Origin: a virus
Virus record (IMG/VR): IMGVR_UViG_3300045996_002376
Span: 1-50,141 of that record
Reading direction: 5' to 3' (one strand)
DNA: 50,141 nt
Shown: positions 1-7,229 of the stretch, piece by piece
Numbering within the stretch: the stretch's first letter is position 1
Layout of the letters: each line of letters starts with the position of its first letter
Position numbers and translations under genes: made by a program
The notes under the pieces: generated by a model
Told to the model about the DNA's origin: nothing
The model's database searches: none
Seen by the model: the letters and a program-made list of their open reading frames with translations, nothing else

Positions 1-18
1 GATCTGCTCGTCGTTCAC
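1..18 (-). CDS. Start of a gene cut off by the left edge
   Basis: A GTG at 18-16 opens a reading frame (V-N-D-E-Q-I) that runs off the window. A purine-rich AAGGAAG/GGAAG stretch upstream could be its ribosome binding site. A 13-codon frame (56-17) sits between it and the next gene upstream, sharing GTGA overlaps at both ends, so translation is probably coupled through it. Too short to assign a function. Confidence 0.35.
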
Positions 19-52
19 GGCTTCCGGGCTTCCTTCGCGGGCTGGTAGGTGG

Positions 53-475
53 TCACCGGTCTCTCCCGTCCGGGTCGGTCGAGACGGAGGGCACCTCGGT
101 GAGCGGGCCGAACTCGACCACCAACTCCGCCCAGGGCCACCCTCTGGCGGCTCCGTCCGAGTGCCACAGGCCGTCGTTGTCGAGTCCCCACTCGTCGTCC
201 TCGACGTCCCGGACCACGCGGGCGTCGTGGGGCTCAGCGGGCGTGGTTGTGACGGTGGCGAGCCACACGCGTGCCTGCCGGGGTGGTGGGGGTGTGTCCT
301 GGGAGGACACGGGCGGCAGGTCGAGGCACAGCGAACTGGCGATGGTCCGCATGGTGTTGCACGAGTCACCGTGCTCCATGTGCTCGTCCACGACTGCGAT
401 GAGCGCGTCGAACAGGACGTCGAAGTCCTCGGTCTTCGCGAGGGAGTCGCGGACGGCCTGGTCGAGGTCGCTCAC
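53..475 (-). CDS. Hypothetical phage protein (140 aa)
   Basis: Unknown function. Last complete gene of the leftmost minus-strand operon; its start overlaps the previous stop by 4 nt (ATGA). The N-terminal half (residues 1-50) looks helical, with a DEHMEHGDSCNTMRTIASSL stretch. The middle is proline-rich, and the C-terminal half has acidic and tryptophan-rich stretches (DDEWGLDNDGLW, GWPWAELVVEFG) suggesting a small beta domain. No catalytic motif or membrane segment was seen. Confidence 0.75.
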   Translation of the reverse strand: MSDLDQAVRDSLAKTEDFDVLFDALIAVVDEHMEHGDSCNTMRTIASSLCLDLPPVSSQDTPPPPRQARVWLATVTTTPAEPHDARVVRDVEDDEWGLDNDGLWHSDGAARGWPWAELVVEFGPLTEVPSVSTDPDGRDR

Positions 476-1116
476 TGCCCACCTCGCCGGGATGCGGTGG
501 CGTGGTCGTGCTCGACGCGGACGACGTCGCAGCGGGCGGGGCAGAACTCGGTGGCCCCGTGGTACGGGCCGCAGTGCGCGCAGTCCGACGCGCCTTCGAC
601 TTCCATCGGGCCGACGTCGTGGCCGCAGCCCCGGGTGGTGTGGACGTGCTCGGCGATCAGCATCTCGCGGACGATGGCGAGCTCGGCGCGGAGTGCGGCG
701 ATCTGCTCGGAGTGCGGGGTGAGCCCGGTGTCGGGGTGGCCGATGCAGTTCTTCACCATCTGCACGGCGTCGCGGAGTGCGGCGGTCTCGGTGTCCCGGT
801 CGGCGGACTGACGGGCGATCTCGGCGGCACGCTTCGTCGCGGCCCGGTAGCCGGCGAGGTAGTCGGAGGAAGGACGGCGCTCGGGGTCCACGGCGTCGGC
901 CTGGTCGCGCTCGTCCTGCTCGATCGCCTCCGCGATGCCGCCGGTTGTGGCTGGTTGGTCGGCGAGGTGAGGGACAGCGGCCTCCAGCACGGCGCGGGCT
1001 CCTGCGTGCGCGGTCTCACGGGCGCTGTCGTCGTGGTCGTAGTCGACGCCAGCGAAGGTGCAGGCGGCGCGGGCTGCTGCGTCCACGGCCTTGTCGGTGA
1101 TGGGGTCAGCGGACAT
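472..1116 (-). CDS. Hypothetical protein with C-terminal Cys/His cluster (214 aa)
   Basis: Unknown function. Residues 1-130 are helical and charged, with an SDYLAGYRAATKRAAEIA segment that could form a coiled coil. The C-terminal 60 residues carry GCGHD, CAHCG and CPARC, enough ligands for one or two zinc sites. It overlaps the upstream gene by 11 nt and the downstream gene by 4 nt, so it belongs to a tightly coupled operon. Cysteine pairs recur in several neighbours (1106, 1535, 6406, 8074, 8253). Confidence 0.75.
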   Translation of the reverse strand: MSADPITDKAVDAAARAACTFAGVDYDHDDSARETAHAGARAVLEAAVPHLADQPATTGGIAEAIEQDERDQADAVDPERRPSSDYLAGYRAATKRAAEIARQSADRDTETAALRDAVQMVKNCIGHPDTGLTPHSEQIAALRAELAIVREMLIAEHVHTTRGCGHDVGPMEVEGASDCAHCGPYHGATEFCPARCDVVRVEHDHATASRRGGQ

Positions 1117-1351
1117 CAGACGCCTCCGGGGCGGACTCGGGCAGCGTCATGACGTCGGTGAAGTCACCGGTGACTGTGGTCACGCCGCACTCGTCGTCGG
1201 CGCACACGAACGTGGTCTGCTCGCCGATGTCGTACGGGATCACCGGGCGACCCTTGTACTCCTCGGCGGTGACCGTGAGGCCTTCGGTGTAGGCGTCACC
1301 GCCGCACTCGCCGCACTCGGCCGACAGGTAGAACATGGTCACCTCAGGCAT
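1106..1351 (-). CDS. Small zinc-ribbon-like protein (81 aa)
   Basis: Unknown function. CGECGGD near the N terminus and CADDECG near the middle give two cysteine pairs, as in a small zinc ribbon. The frame is open further upstream, but the ATG at 1351 was chosen because the upstream part is arginine/proline/serine-rich and lies inside the neighbouring gene. This start overlaps the previous stop by 8 nt, the coupling used throughout this operon. Confidence 0.7.
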   Translation of the reverse strand: MPEVTMFYLSAECGECGGDAYTEGLTVTAEEYKGRPVIPYDIGEQTTFVCADDECGVTTVTGDFTDVMTLPESAPEASDVR

Positions 1352-1538
1352 CGCTGCCCTCCTTGGTGGGGTAGGGGTCGGCGACCAGGTCGCAGGTGAA
1401 CTCGACGACGGTCCCGAACCGGTCGTTGCTGTCGAGCTCGGCGACCTCGCCGTCGTCGGTGACGATCCGGGCGCTCTGCCGGTTGCCGTTCTCGTCACGC
1501 CAGATCACCCGGGCGCCGGGGGCGAACGGGGCGGTCAT
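1344..1538 (-). CDS. Small protein, SH3-like beta barrel suspected (64 aa)
   Basis: Unknown function. Residues 7-45 (PGARVIWRDENGNRQSARIV then DDGEVAELD) resemble the short beta strands of small DNA- or protein-binding barrels; this is a pattern impression only. The start at 1538 overlaps the upstream stop by 4 nt, and the longer upstream frame is antisense-like and arginine-rich, so it was rejected. Confidence 0.7.
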   Translation of the reverse strand: MTAPFAPGARVIWRDENGNRQSARIVTDDGEVAELDSNDRFGTVVEFTCDLVADPYPTKEGSDA

Positions 1539-1897
1539 GATCGGGCCTGTTCGGGGCAGTCGCAGGTGTCGGGGCAGCAGCCGCACAGCGGGTGGTCGGC
1601 GTCCGGGTGCCCGCACACGGAGGGCTGGTGGAGCGCGCGGTACACGCCGCACATCCCACGCGCCGCAGCGGGGCCGAACTCGTCGTCGAACCGGGAGGCG
1701 ATGTTGCGCATCAGCCCCGAGCGGACCTCGTAGCTGTCGTGGCCGGGCTGGTCCATGGCGGTGCGGCAGCGCTGGACGGTGGCGAAGAGTTCGGCCAGGC
1801 CGGCGCGTTCGGTGGGGGTGAGGCGGGCGCCGGAGCGGAGCCGGTCGAGGAGGTTGTCGGCGGTGGTGGACGCGGTGGCCTGGTCGAAGGTGGTCAC
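1535..1897 (-). CDS. Hypothetical protein with Cys-rich tail (120 aa)
   Basis: Unknown function. The N-terminal 90 residues are helical (NLLDRLRSGARLTPTERAGL). The last 30 carry seven cysteines and two histidines (CGHPDADHPLCGCCPDTCDC), a probable metal site. Starts 4 nt inside the previous gene. Cysteine-rich tails of this kind are common in small actinophage proteins, but I recognise no family. Confidence 0.75.
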   Translation of the reverse strand: MTTFDQATASTTADNLLDRLRSGARLTPTERAGLAELFATVQRCRTAMDQPGHDSYEVRSGLMRNIASRFDDEFGPAAARGMCGVYRALHQPSVCGHPDADHPLCGCCPDTCDCPEQARS

Positions 1898-2070
1898 TGG
1901 TGGTCTCCGAGGTCGTCGCGGTGGTGGTCGCGGTTGGGGTCGGCCATGGCGCGGCGGAACGCGTCGGGGTCGGCGTCGAGCGGGTCGGCGTTGCGGAGGA
2001 TGTGGGCGACGACGGCCCAGGTGACGGCGAGCAGGGCGGCGCCCGCGGCGGCCAGGTAGACGGCGGTCAT
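1894..2070 (-). CDS. Small single-pass membrane protein (58 aa)
   Basis: One hydrophobic segment at residues 4-24 (VYLAAAGAALLAVTWAVVAH) is followed by a charged, probably cytoplasmic tail rich in Asp and His. Start ATG at 2070 overlaps the preceding stop by 4 nt. Role unknown. Next to another tiny membrane protein (2067-2180), so the two may act together, for example in exclusion or membrane signalling; this is only a guess from position. Confidence 0.7.
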   Translation of the reverse strand: MTAVYLAAAGAALLAVTWAVVAHILRNADPLDADPDAFRRAMADPNRDHHRDDLGDHQ

Positions 2071-2180
2071 CGGAGGCCGCCGGCGCGGTGGCGGCGGACG
2101 GTGCGGGCGTAGTCGGCGGCGATGCAGGCGATCAGGGCGACGGCGGCGGCGAGCATGGCGGCAGCGATGAGGGTGTCCAT
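2067..2180 (-). CDS. Membrane microprotein (37 aa)
   Basis: A 37-residue frame with a hydrophobic N-terminal helix (TLIAAAMLAAAVALIACIAA) and a basic C terminus (RTVRRHRAGGLR). It fits exactly between its neighbours: the start overlaps the upstream stop at 2180 and its own stop overlaps the next start by 4 nt. That coupling is the main support, since the gene is very short. Topology predicted N-out/C-in. Function unknown. Confidence 0.6.
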   Translation of the reverse strand: MDTLIAAAMLAAAVALIACIAADYARTVRRHRAGGLR

Positions 2181-2674
2181 CAGGCACCGGTCAGTGCGAT
2201 CGCAGCCCACGTCGTGCGAGTGTCGGCTTCGATCTCCGCCCGCCGTTCGGGGGTGAGCGGGTGTTCGCCGATGTAGTCGCAGCGGAGCAGATGGCGGCGG
2301 ACGAGCTCGTCGACGACGGCCGTGTGCTGCCGGCGGAGCATGTCGACCTCGGCGCGCAACCGGTCGATCTCCAGCGTTTCGTGCTGGTGTCGTGTGGTGG
2401 CGTCGGCGACCACGGCCTTCAGGGACTCGGCTGCTTCGGCATCGAGGTAGCCGGCGATCCGGACGAGGTCGTCGGCGCGGACGACGCGGTAGCAGCCGGT
2501 CCGGGTGTTGACCGTCTGGTGGGCGGTGGCGGCGATCTCGCGGAGCCGGGTGGCGCACACGAGCGGGGCGGTGGCGGACAGGACGTGGTGGGCTTGTTCG
2601 GCGGGGATGTGGTCCGCGGCGGCGACCCGGTCGGCGGCGGCGATGGCGTTGGCGTTGAACAGGGTCGCGGTCAC
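2180..2674 (-). CDS. Hypothetical helical protein (164 aa)
   Basis: Unknown function. GTG start at 2674 shares a GTGA overlap with the upstream stop. Residues 85-125 (ESLKAVVADATTRHQHETLEI onward) form a likely coiled coil; the rest is helical with TPERRAEIEADTRTTW near the end. No membrane segment or catalytic motif seen. The open frame extends upstream only as low-complexity sequence antisense to coding, so the GTG is preferred. Confidence 0.7.
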   Translation of the reverse strand: MTATLFNANAIAAADRVAAADHIPAEQAHHVLSATAPLVCATRLREIAATAHQTVNTRTGCYRVVRADDLVRIAGYLDAEAAESLKAVVADATTRHQHETLEIDRLRAEVDMLRRQHTAVVDELVRRHLLRCDYIGEHPLTPERRAEIEADTRTTWAAIALTGA

Positions 2675-3099
2675 CGGGCACCGTCCAGCGGACGCAGGTT
2701 CGTCGCGCTGACAGCCAGGTACTCGCCGTCCTCGTCCAGCCGGATGCGCACCACCGAGCCGTGCCGGGTGAGCGTGACCGCCTCGACCGTCGCTGGCTTC
2801 CACTCGCCTGCCGGGTTCCACTCCACCCGATCCCCCGGTGAGCCGGGGGCGAGAGCGAGCAGCGCGCTGTGCACGGCAGGGGTGCGGCTGATCCAGCGCA
2901 GCACCCCGACCAGCTCCTCGTGAGTGCGTTCCCGTTCGTCCATGGTCAGGTCGGGGAGGATCTCTGCGAGGTCCTCTTCGACGCTGGAGTTGCCGTACGG
3001 GCGCTTGCCGTCGATCTCTGGGGCCCCGTACTCCATCTCGGACATGCGCCAGTAGGCCGAGGACAGCAGAGCTAGGTGGTCGCGGGTGGGCTTGGTCAT
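2671..3099 (-). CDS. Hypothetical protein (142 aa)
   Basis: Unknown function. N-terminal half is helical (SSAYWRMSEMEYG, EEDLAEILPDLTMDERERTH). The C-terminal half looks beta-rich: GDRVEWNPAGEWKPATVEAV, VVRIRLDEDGEYLAVSATNL, as in small KOW/SH3-like barrels. Overlaps both neighbours by 4 nt. No metal cluster. Confidence 0.75.
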   Translation of the reverse strand: MTKPTRDHLALLSSAYWRMSEMEYGAPEIDGKRPYGNSSVEEDLAEILPDLTMDERERTHEELVGVLRWISRTPAVHSALLALAPGSPGDRVEWNPAGEWKPATVEAVTLTRHGSVVRIRLDEDGEYLAVSATNLRPLDGAR

Positions 3100-3356
3100 T
3101 GGGTGCTCCTGCGGGTGGGGAGGAGGCGGGCCAGTCGGCGGGTCCAGCGGGCGCGGCGGACCGCGCGCAAGCCCTGGCGGGTGGTGACGAGCTGAACGGC
3201 CGGGCGGCTGTCGACATCGACCCGCCAGGCGTGCAGCAGGCCGCTCAGGTCGTCGCTGACGGCTTCAGCGGGCAGTTCGAGGGCGCGGCCACCCAGGACG
3301 TCGAGCAGGGCGTCGTCGGCGCGCACAGCCGCCGTGTCGACCACGTCGGCGTTCAC
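3096..3356 (-). CDS. Small protein with RsdA-like sigma-binding motif
   Basis: An 86-residue protein starting at GTG 3356. Residues 13-66 follow the pattern of the sigma-D-binding segment of the actinobacterial anti-sigma factor RsdA: ADDALLDVLGG, a short acidic linker, DDLSGLLHAWRVDVDS, then LVTTRQGLRAV and an Arg-rich end. From memory, mycobacterial RsdA has LLLDALAE, DDALAALLGQWRDDL and LVSQDEAVAAL in the same order. The membrane helix and long tail of chromosomal RsdA are missing, so this would be a soluble minimal version. I infer a phage anti-sigma factor or sigma-appropriating protein; the function is not shown. Overlaps both neighbours by 4 nt. Confidence 0.6.
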   Translation of the reverse strand: MNADVVDTAAVRADDALLDVLGGRALELPAEAVSDDLSGLLHAWRVDVDSRPAVQLVTTRQGLRAVRRARWTRRLARLLPTRRSTQ

Positions 3357-3670
3357 CGGGCATCACCCTCGGTACGGGCGGCGATCCGGGCCCGTAACTG
3401 CTCCGCACGCTCCGCCCACTTCTGCGCCGCCACGGTGCGAGAGCCGATCGCGTCCAGCAGCGCTAAGTACGCCACCGAGTTGCCGCGGGTGACGTCGGAC
3501 TCCGCGCGGAACAGCTCGGCGAACCCCTCGTTGTCGCGCCGGTGGGCCTCGTAGCGGGCCAGCAGGGCGGAGTCGGTGTCGAGGGGGAGCTTGCCGGTCT
3601 CCCTGGTCTGCTCGACCAGTTCGTTCAGGCGGGCTTGGCGGCCTTCGGCGGTGGTGAGGTCGTGGCTCAT
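3353..3670 (-). CDS. Hypothetical helical protein (105 aa)
   Basis: Unknown function. ATG at 3670 overlaps the upstream stop by one base. Almost entirely helical and charged (ARLNELVEQTRETGKLPLDT, AQKWAERAEQLRARIAART), with no cysteines or membrane segment. Sits directly before the RsdA-like protein, so the two are translationally coupled. Confidence 0.75.
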   Translation of the reverse strand: MSHDLTTAEGRQARLNELVEQTRETGKLPLDTDSALLARYEAHRRDNEGFAELFRAESDVTRGNSVAYLALLDAIGSRTVAAQKWAERAEQLRARIAARTEGDAR

Positions 3671-3864
3671 CAGACGGTCACCAGCTTCAGGGTGGCCACG
3701 GCGCGGCGGGCCTGGCCCTGCCACTGCTGGCGTTCGGCGGCGCGGACTTGGCCGTTGGTGCGGCGGGCGGGTTTGCGGGTGCCGGTGGGGTGGGTGGCCA
3801 GTTGGCCGATGAGCGGGGCGGGGCGGGTGGTGTTCATGTCGCGGTTGTCGCGGGGGTGGGTCAT
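3670..3864 (-). CDS. Small basic protein, first gene of leftmost operon (64 aa)
   Basis: Unknown function; basic, with RTNGQVRAAERQQWQGQARR, suggesting nucleic-acid binding or a charged helix. ATG 3864 is preceded by GGGAG at a good distance. The promoter at 3903-3931 lies about 32 nt upstream of this start, making it the first gene of the operon running to the left edge. An internal ATG (residue 10) is a possible alternative start. Confidence 0.65.
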   Translation of the reverse strand: MTHPRDNRDMNTTRPAPLIGQLATHPTGTRKPARRTNGQVRAAERQQWQGQARRAVATLKLVTV

Positions 3865-3902
3865 CGGTGCTCCCGTAGTCCGGGGTGGTGTTCGCTCTCG
3901 CT

Positions 3903-3931
3903 ACTTTAGCGCTACCCGCCGCTACTAACAA
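3903..3931 (-). promoter_or_regulatory. Promoter/operator of leftmost operon
   Basis: On the minus strand: -35 TTGTTA (3931-3926), 17-bp spacer, -10 TAAAGT (3908-3903). The 35 bases 3900-3934 match 11201-11235 at 31 positions, including both hexamers. The spacer holds TAGCGCTA (3907-3914, a perfect palindrome overlapping the -10) and repeated CGCTAC, likely repressor sites. Predicted start of transcription near 3896, giving a short leader with a Shine-Dalgarno before 3864. Confidence 0.65.
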
Positions 3932-3960
3932 GCATCGCGGGCATGCGAAAACCAGCAGAA

Positions 3961-5319
3961 TCAGGCAGAGCGGGACACCGAGTACAGATCCCGAGCCCGG
4001 GCGTAGTGCGGCGCCCACTGCAGGTAGATGTCCCCACACCGGCCCTGCCGGTTCTTGTCCACGATGAACGCGATCTCCCCGTGATGCTCCTCCGACGGGT
4101 CCAGCCACAGCAGCGCGATCACATCCGCGTCCTGCTCCACCGCGCCGGACTCCCGCAGATGGGCCTTCGTCGGACGCTTGTCCGTCGCCTGCTCCGACTG
4201 CCGGTTCAACTGCGACAGCGCCACCACCGGCACCCCCAGCTCCTTCGCCAGCAACTTCAGCTCGCGGGAGAACTGGGCCACCTGTTCGTGCCGCGGTACC
4301 CGCGGGTCAGCACCGTTGAGCAACTGCAGGTAGTCCGCCACCACCAGCCCGAGACCGGCCTGGTGCCGCTTCTGGTCGCGGGCGAGGGACCGCAGCCGGG
4401 ACAGCGACAGCGAGGATGCGTCCTCGATGCGCAGCGGCACGTCCTGCAGTTGCTGGGCGGCCTGCTCGATGCGGTGCCAGTCGTCGGGGGAGAGGTGATG
4501 CCTGGTGAGCGCGCCGAGTTCGACGCTGGCGACCTGGGCGAGAACCCGGTCGGTGATCTCGTCGCGGTGCATCTCCAGCGACGCGAACACCACACCTTGG
4601 CCAGCGAGAGCGGCCTGCACCGCGAGGTTGATGCCGACCACGGACTTGCCGACGCCGGTGCGGGCACCGATGACGACGAGCTGCCCGGGGCGGAGTCCTC
4701 CGCTGAGGATGTCGTCGACGTCGGCCCAGCCGGTCGACAGTGCAGGCGGGCGCGGTTCTGCGTAGCGGCGGAGCGCGCTTTCGGCGAGGTCTCCGATCCA
4801 TGCGCCCTCTTCGTGGTTACGGTTGCGGTAGGAGGCGGTGGCGTTGTCGACGGCGGCGCGGGCACGGTCGACGACCTCGTGCATCTCGGCGCCGCCCGTG
4901 CCGCTGTAGCCGAGGGTGGCGATGCGCATACCGACCTCGACGAGCCGTCGTTGGACTGCCTTCTCGGCGACGATGTCGGCGTAGTAACCGGCGTTGGACG
5001 CGGTGGGGACGGTGGCGACGAGCGTGTGGAGGTAGGGGGCACCGCCGACCCGGACCAGTTCGTTGCGGCGTTCGAGCTCGGCGGCGACAGTGATCGGGTC
5101 GACCGGTTCCCCTCGGCCGTTGATGTCGATGATGCAGTCGAAGACAGCGGTGTGTGCGGGCCGGTAGAAGTCCTCACGGTCGAGCACGGAGGTGACGTCG
5201 CCGATGGCGTCTTTGGACAGGAGCATGCCGCCGAGGACCGACCGCTCGGCGTCCAGGTCTTGGGGTGGGGTCCGGTCGTCGACCGGCGGTTCGTCGGAGA
5301 AGCGGTCTGGGTCGGTCAT
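3961..5319 (-). CDS. dnaB: Replicative DNA helicase, DnaB-like
   Basis: Hexameric 5'-3' helicase that would unwind phage DNA at the replication fork. The 452 residues match a full-length DnaB. The N-terminal domain has DAERSVLGGML (23-33) and YLHTLVATVPTASN (96-109). The RecA-like domain has Walker A GARTGVGKS (218-226), Walker B LVVADYLQLL (325-334), SQLNRQSE (369-376) and HLRESGAVEQDADV (387-400). ATG 5319 overlaps the initiator stop by 4 nt; the longer upstream frame is low complexity. Pairing with the upstream initiator suggests self-loading or phage-directed loading, since no separate DnaC-like loader was seen. Confidence 0.95.
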   Translation of the reverse strand: MTDPDRFSDEPPVDDRTPPQDLDAERSVLGGMLLSKDAIGDVTSVLDREDFYRPAHTAVFDCIIDINGRGEPVDPITVAAELERRNELVRVGGAPYLHTLVATVPTASNAGYYADIVAEKAVQRRLVEVGMRIATLGYSGTGGAEMHEVVDRARAAVDNATASYRNRNHEEGAWIGDLAESALRRYAEPRPPALSTGWADVDDILSGGLRPGQLVVIGARTGVGKSVVGINLAVQAALAGQGVVFASLEMHRDEITDRVLAQVASVELGALTRHHLSPDDWHRIEQAAQQLQDVPLRIEDASSLSLSRLRSLARDQKRHQAGLGLVVADYLQLLNGADPRVPRHEQVAQFSRELKLLAKELGVPVVALSQLNRQSEQATDKRPTKAHLRESGAVEQDADVIALLWLDPSEEHHGEIAFIVDKNRQGRCGDIYLQWAPHYARARDLYSVSRSA

Positions 5320-6341
5320 GCGCTGGTCCTGTCCTGAGCGCTGCGACGGCGGCGCCATTCGGCCCGGCGTTCGGTGAGGCGGCGTTCGCGTGCAGCCTGG
5401 TACCAGGCGCGGCGCGCTGCGGGGTCGCCCTCTTCGATCTGGCGTGGCGCGGTTTCGGGGCTGCGGGTGTCGGGACCGAGTTCCTTGTCGAGGAACTCGC
5501 GGGTGAGTTCGCTGTCGGGGATGTCGTCGACGGCGCGGAGGTGTCGGCCGCGGTCGCTGTTGACGACTTCGTTGACGACTTCGGCGACGAGGTGGGTGCC
5601 GAGGCCCTTGCGGTTCCACTCGGTGAGGCCGGCTCGGATGTGGTCGTCGGTGAAGTCTTGGGCGAGGAGCCGGTCGACGATGGGGCCGAGTTTGGCGAGG
5701 ACGTCGGTGGGTGGCCGCTTGTTGCAGGCGCTGGCGAAGGTGTTGATCAGCTTGTGGGCTCGGGGGCTGTGGGCGGTTCCGCTGATCTCTTCGGCGCGGG
5801 CGCGACTTGTTTGGGCGCCTAGTGACCTTCCGCTGGTGGGTGACCCCTCTCTTCCCCTGTTCCCCTGTTCCCCTGTTCCAGCGCCCGGATCGCGCCGAAG
5901 TTGCGGCGGACTCTCGGCGGGTTCCGCCGAGCCCTCGGCGGGTTCCGCCGAGCTGGACTGTTTTGGCTGTTCAGGGGTGGTGCCTTCTTCGGGGTCCCAG
6001 GGTTCGCCGGTCTCGGCCCGGGGGTACTTCTCGCCGGAGCGCTTGTCGATCTTCTGGTGCTTCTGCCACGAGGGGATGCTGTAGAAGGGCCTGCCGGCGA
6101 CCTTGTAGAAATCCACTCCGAACCCTCGGCGGACTTCGCCGAGCATCCGCCGAATGTCCGCCGCGGTGAACGCGTCGTTGGGGAAGGCGAACCCGGCGAG
6201 CTCGCCGGGGTTGGCCGGGCCGCGGCCGTGGTCGTCTGCCCAGTTCCACATGGCGACGAACAGCAGCCGCGCCCAGGGGCTCATGCCTTCGTTGGCGGGT
6301 GAGCTCCAGAACTCGGGCTTGATGGTGCGGATGCGTGCCAC
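5316..6341 (-). CDS. Phage replication initiator-like protein
   Basis: 341 residues. The N terminus (MARIRTIKPEFWSS, LLFVAMWNWADDHGRG, FYSIPSWQKHQKIDK) is characteristic of phage replication proteins with a winged-helix origin-binding domain encoded next to dnaB. Residues about 110-180 form a low-complexity Glu/Pro/Ser/Gly linker; the C-terminal part (190-341) is helical and highly charged, a likely helicase-interaction region. The DNA encoding the linker holds tandem 8-mers and duplicated dyads (5852-5952) that may be the origin, as in lambda gene O. Start ATG 6341 lies 64 bp downstream of the previous gene, past a hairpin. Confidence 0.8.
   Translation of the reverse strand: MARIRTIKPEFWSSPANEGMSPWARLLFVAMWNWADDHGRGPANPGELAGFAFPNDAFTAADIRRMLGEVRRGFGVDFYKVAGRPFYSIPSWQKHQKIDKRSGEKYPRAETGEPWDPEEGTTPEQPKQSSSAEPAEGSAEPAESPPQLRRDPGAGTGEQGNRGREGSPTSGRSLGAQTSRARAEEISGTAHSPRAHKLINTFASACNKRPPTDVLAKLGPIVDRLLAQDFTDDHIRAGLTEWNRKGLGTHLVAEVVNEVVNSDRGRHLRAVDDIPDSELTREFLDKELGPDTRSPETAPRQIEEGDPAARRAWYQAARERRLTERRAEWRRRRSAQDRTSA
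5852..5952. repeat. Iteron-like repeats inside the initiator gene (possible origin)
   Basis: Three head-to-tail copies of TTCCCCTG (5852-5875) plus half a fourth are followed by a 19-bp perfect dyad, CTCGGCGG-GTT-CCGCCGAG, occurring twice with a 21-bp period (5913-5931 and 5934-5952). A related dyad CTCGGCG/CGCCGAG lies at about 6125-6143. All are within the linker-coding part of the replication initiator. Location and form recall the iterons and dyads of the lambda-type origin in gene O. Alternatively this is simple low-complexity protein coding. Confidence 0.5.
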
Positions 6342-6363
6342 GGTGTGCTCCTGGTGGTTCGGG

Positions 6364-6400
6364 TGGCGGGCTGGCCGGATCGAAGCGGGTCAGCCCGCCA
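6364..6400 (-). terminator. Hairpin between 6406 gene and initiator gene
   Basis: Arms TGGCGGGCTG (6364-6373) and CAGCCCGCCA (6391-6400) pair perfectly over 10 bp around a 17-nt loop, with no U-run on the minus strand. It fills most of the only real gap in this operon, so it may attenuate transcription into the replication genes. Confidence 0.45.
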
Positions 6401-6405
6401 GGTCT

Positions 6406-6756
6406 TCAGGTGGTGAGGGTGTGTTCTTCGGGACGTCGCCCGCTGCCCGCGCAGCGTTCCCACGGCACCTGCCCGTTGTGGCCGTGGTGGAACCGGATGC
6501 GACCGTTCGGGTCGAGCGCCCGGCCCTCCCGCTGGCACCACGGGCAGGTGACTCGCGTGGCGGTCTCGGCTTCGGCGCGGAAGGCCAGCACGACCTGCGT
6601 AGCGGCGTAGAGGCTGATGACGATCTCCTCACCGTCGGGCACGAGGATTTCGGAGGCAGCGGCCTCCAGCGCTCGGCGGATCTCGGCAGACAGTTGATCG
6701 ACAGCCACCGAAGCGGTCTGGTGTCCGCTGGCGATCTCCTTCGGCAGGTCGGTCAT
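6406..6756 (-). CDS. Hypothetical protein with CxxC site (116 aa)
   Basis: Unknown function. Residues 12-60 are helical (VDQLSAEIRRALEAAASEIL, EIVISLYAATQVVLAFRAEA). The C-terminal part has CPWCQREGRALDPNGRIRFH and a later WERCAGSG, a likely zinc-ribbon fragment. ATG 6756 overlaps the upstream stop by 4 nt; an upstream start at 6771 would lie inside that gene and is less likely. Confidence 0.7.
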   Translation of the reverse strand: MTDLPKEIASGHQTASVAVDQLSAEIRRALEAAASEILVPDGEEIVISLYAATQVVLAFRAEAETATRVTCPWCQREGRALDPNGRIRFHHGHNGQVPWERCAGSGRRPEEHTLTT

Positions 6757-7229
6757 GCCCGCACGCCCCACTTCCGGGCCTCGATCAGCGCCTTGTGGTT
6801 GAACCGGTGGATCGGCAGCGGGTGCCGTTCACCGGGTGGGAGGTGGAACCGCATCGACGTGTCGTAGATCGAGGTGACTTGGTGCACCGGGGCCATGAAG
6901 TACGACGGCCGCCGACCGGTCAGCTCGGCGAGCCGCAGGATCTGTTCCCAGGTCGGGTACAGGCGTCCGGCTTCCCAGTTGTCGACTGCGGGTTCCTGCA
7001 CACCGCAGGCCCCGTCGACCTCGGGGCCGTGTAGGTCGGCACCGTCAAGGGCCATGGTGATGTGGGCGGGCACGACCAGGCCCATGAGCCACTTCTGGCG
7101 GGCCTGCTCGTCCTCGACACCGTGTTGCTCCGTGACGCGTTGGTGGAACGCGCGGGCGGAGCGGCGCTTGCGGGTGGACTGTGGGTCGAGCCGCTGCCCG
7201 GCCCGGCCCCACTTCGGGCGGTCCGTCAC
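6753..7229 (-). CDS. HTH-like hypothetical protein (158 aa)
   Basis: GTG 7229 overlaps the DUF5131 gene stop by 4 nt. Residues 85-120 (EPAVDNWEAGRLYPTWEQIL then RLAELTGRRPSYFM) resemble the third and fourth helices of an XRE-type helix-turn-helix, where an N-W-E-x-G-R-x-x-P-T motif is common. The N terminus is very basic (RKRRSARAFHQRV). Probably a DNA-binding accessory protein of the recombination/replication operon; the target is unknown. Confidence 0.6.
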   Translation of the reverse strand: MTDRPKWGRAGQRLDPQSTRKRRSARAFHQRVTEQHGVEDEQARQKWLMGLVVPAHITMALDGADLHGPEVDGACGVQEPAVDNWEAGRLYPTWEQILRLAELTGRRPSYFMAPVHQVTSIYDTSMRFHLPPGERHPLPIHRFNHKALIEARKWGVRA

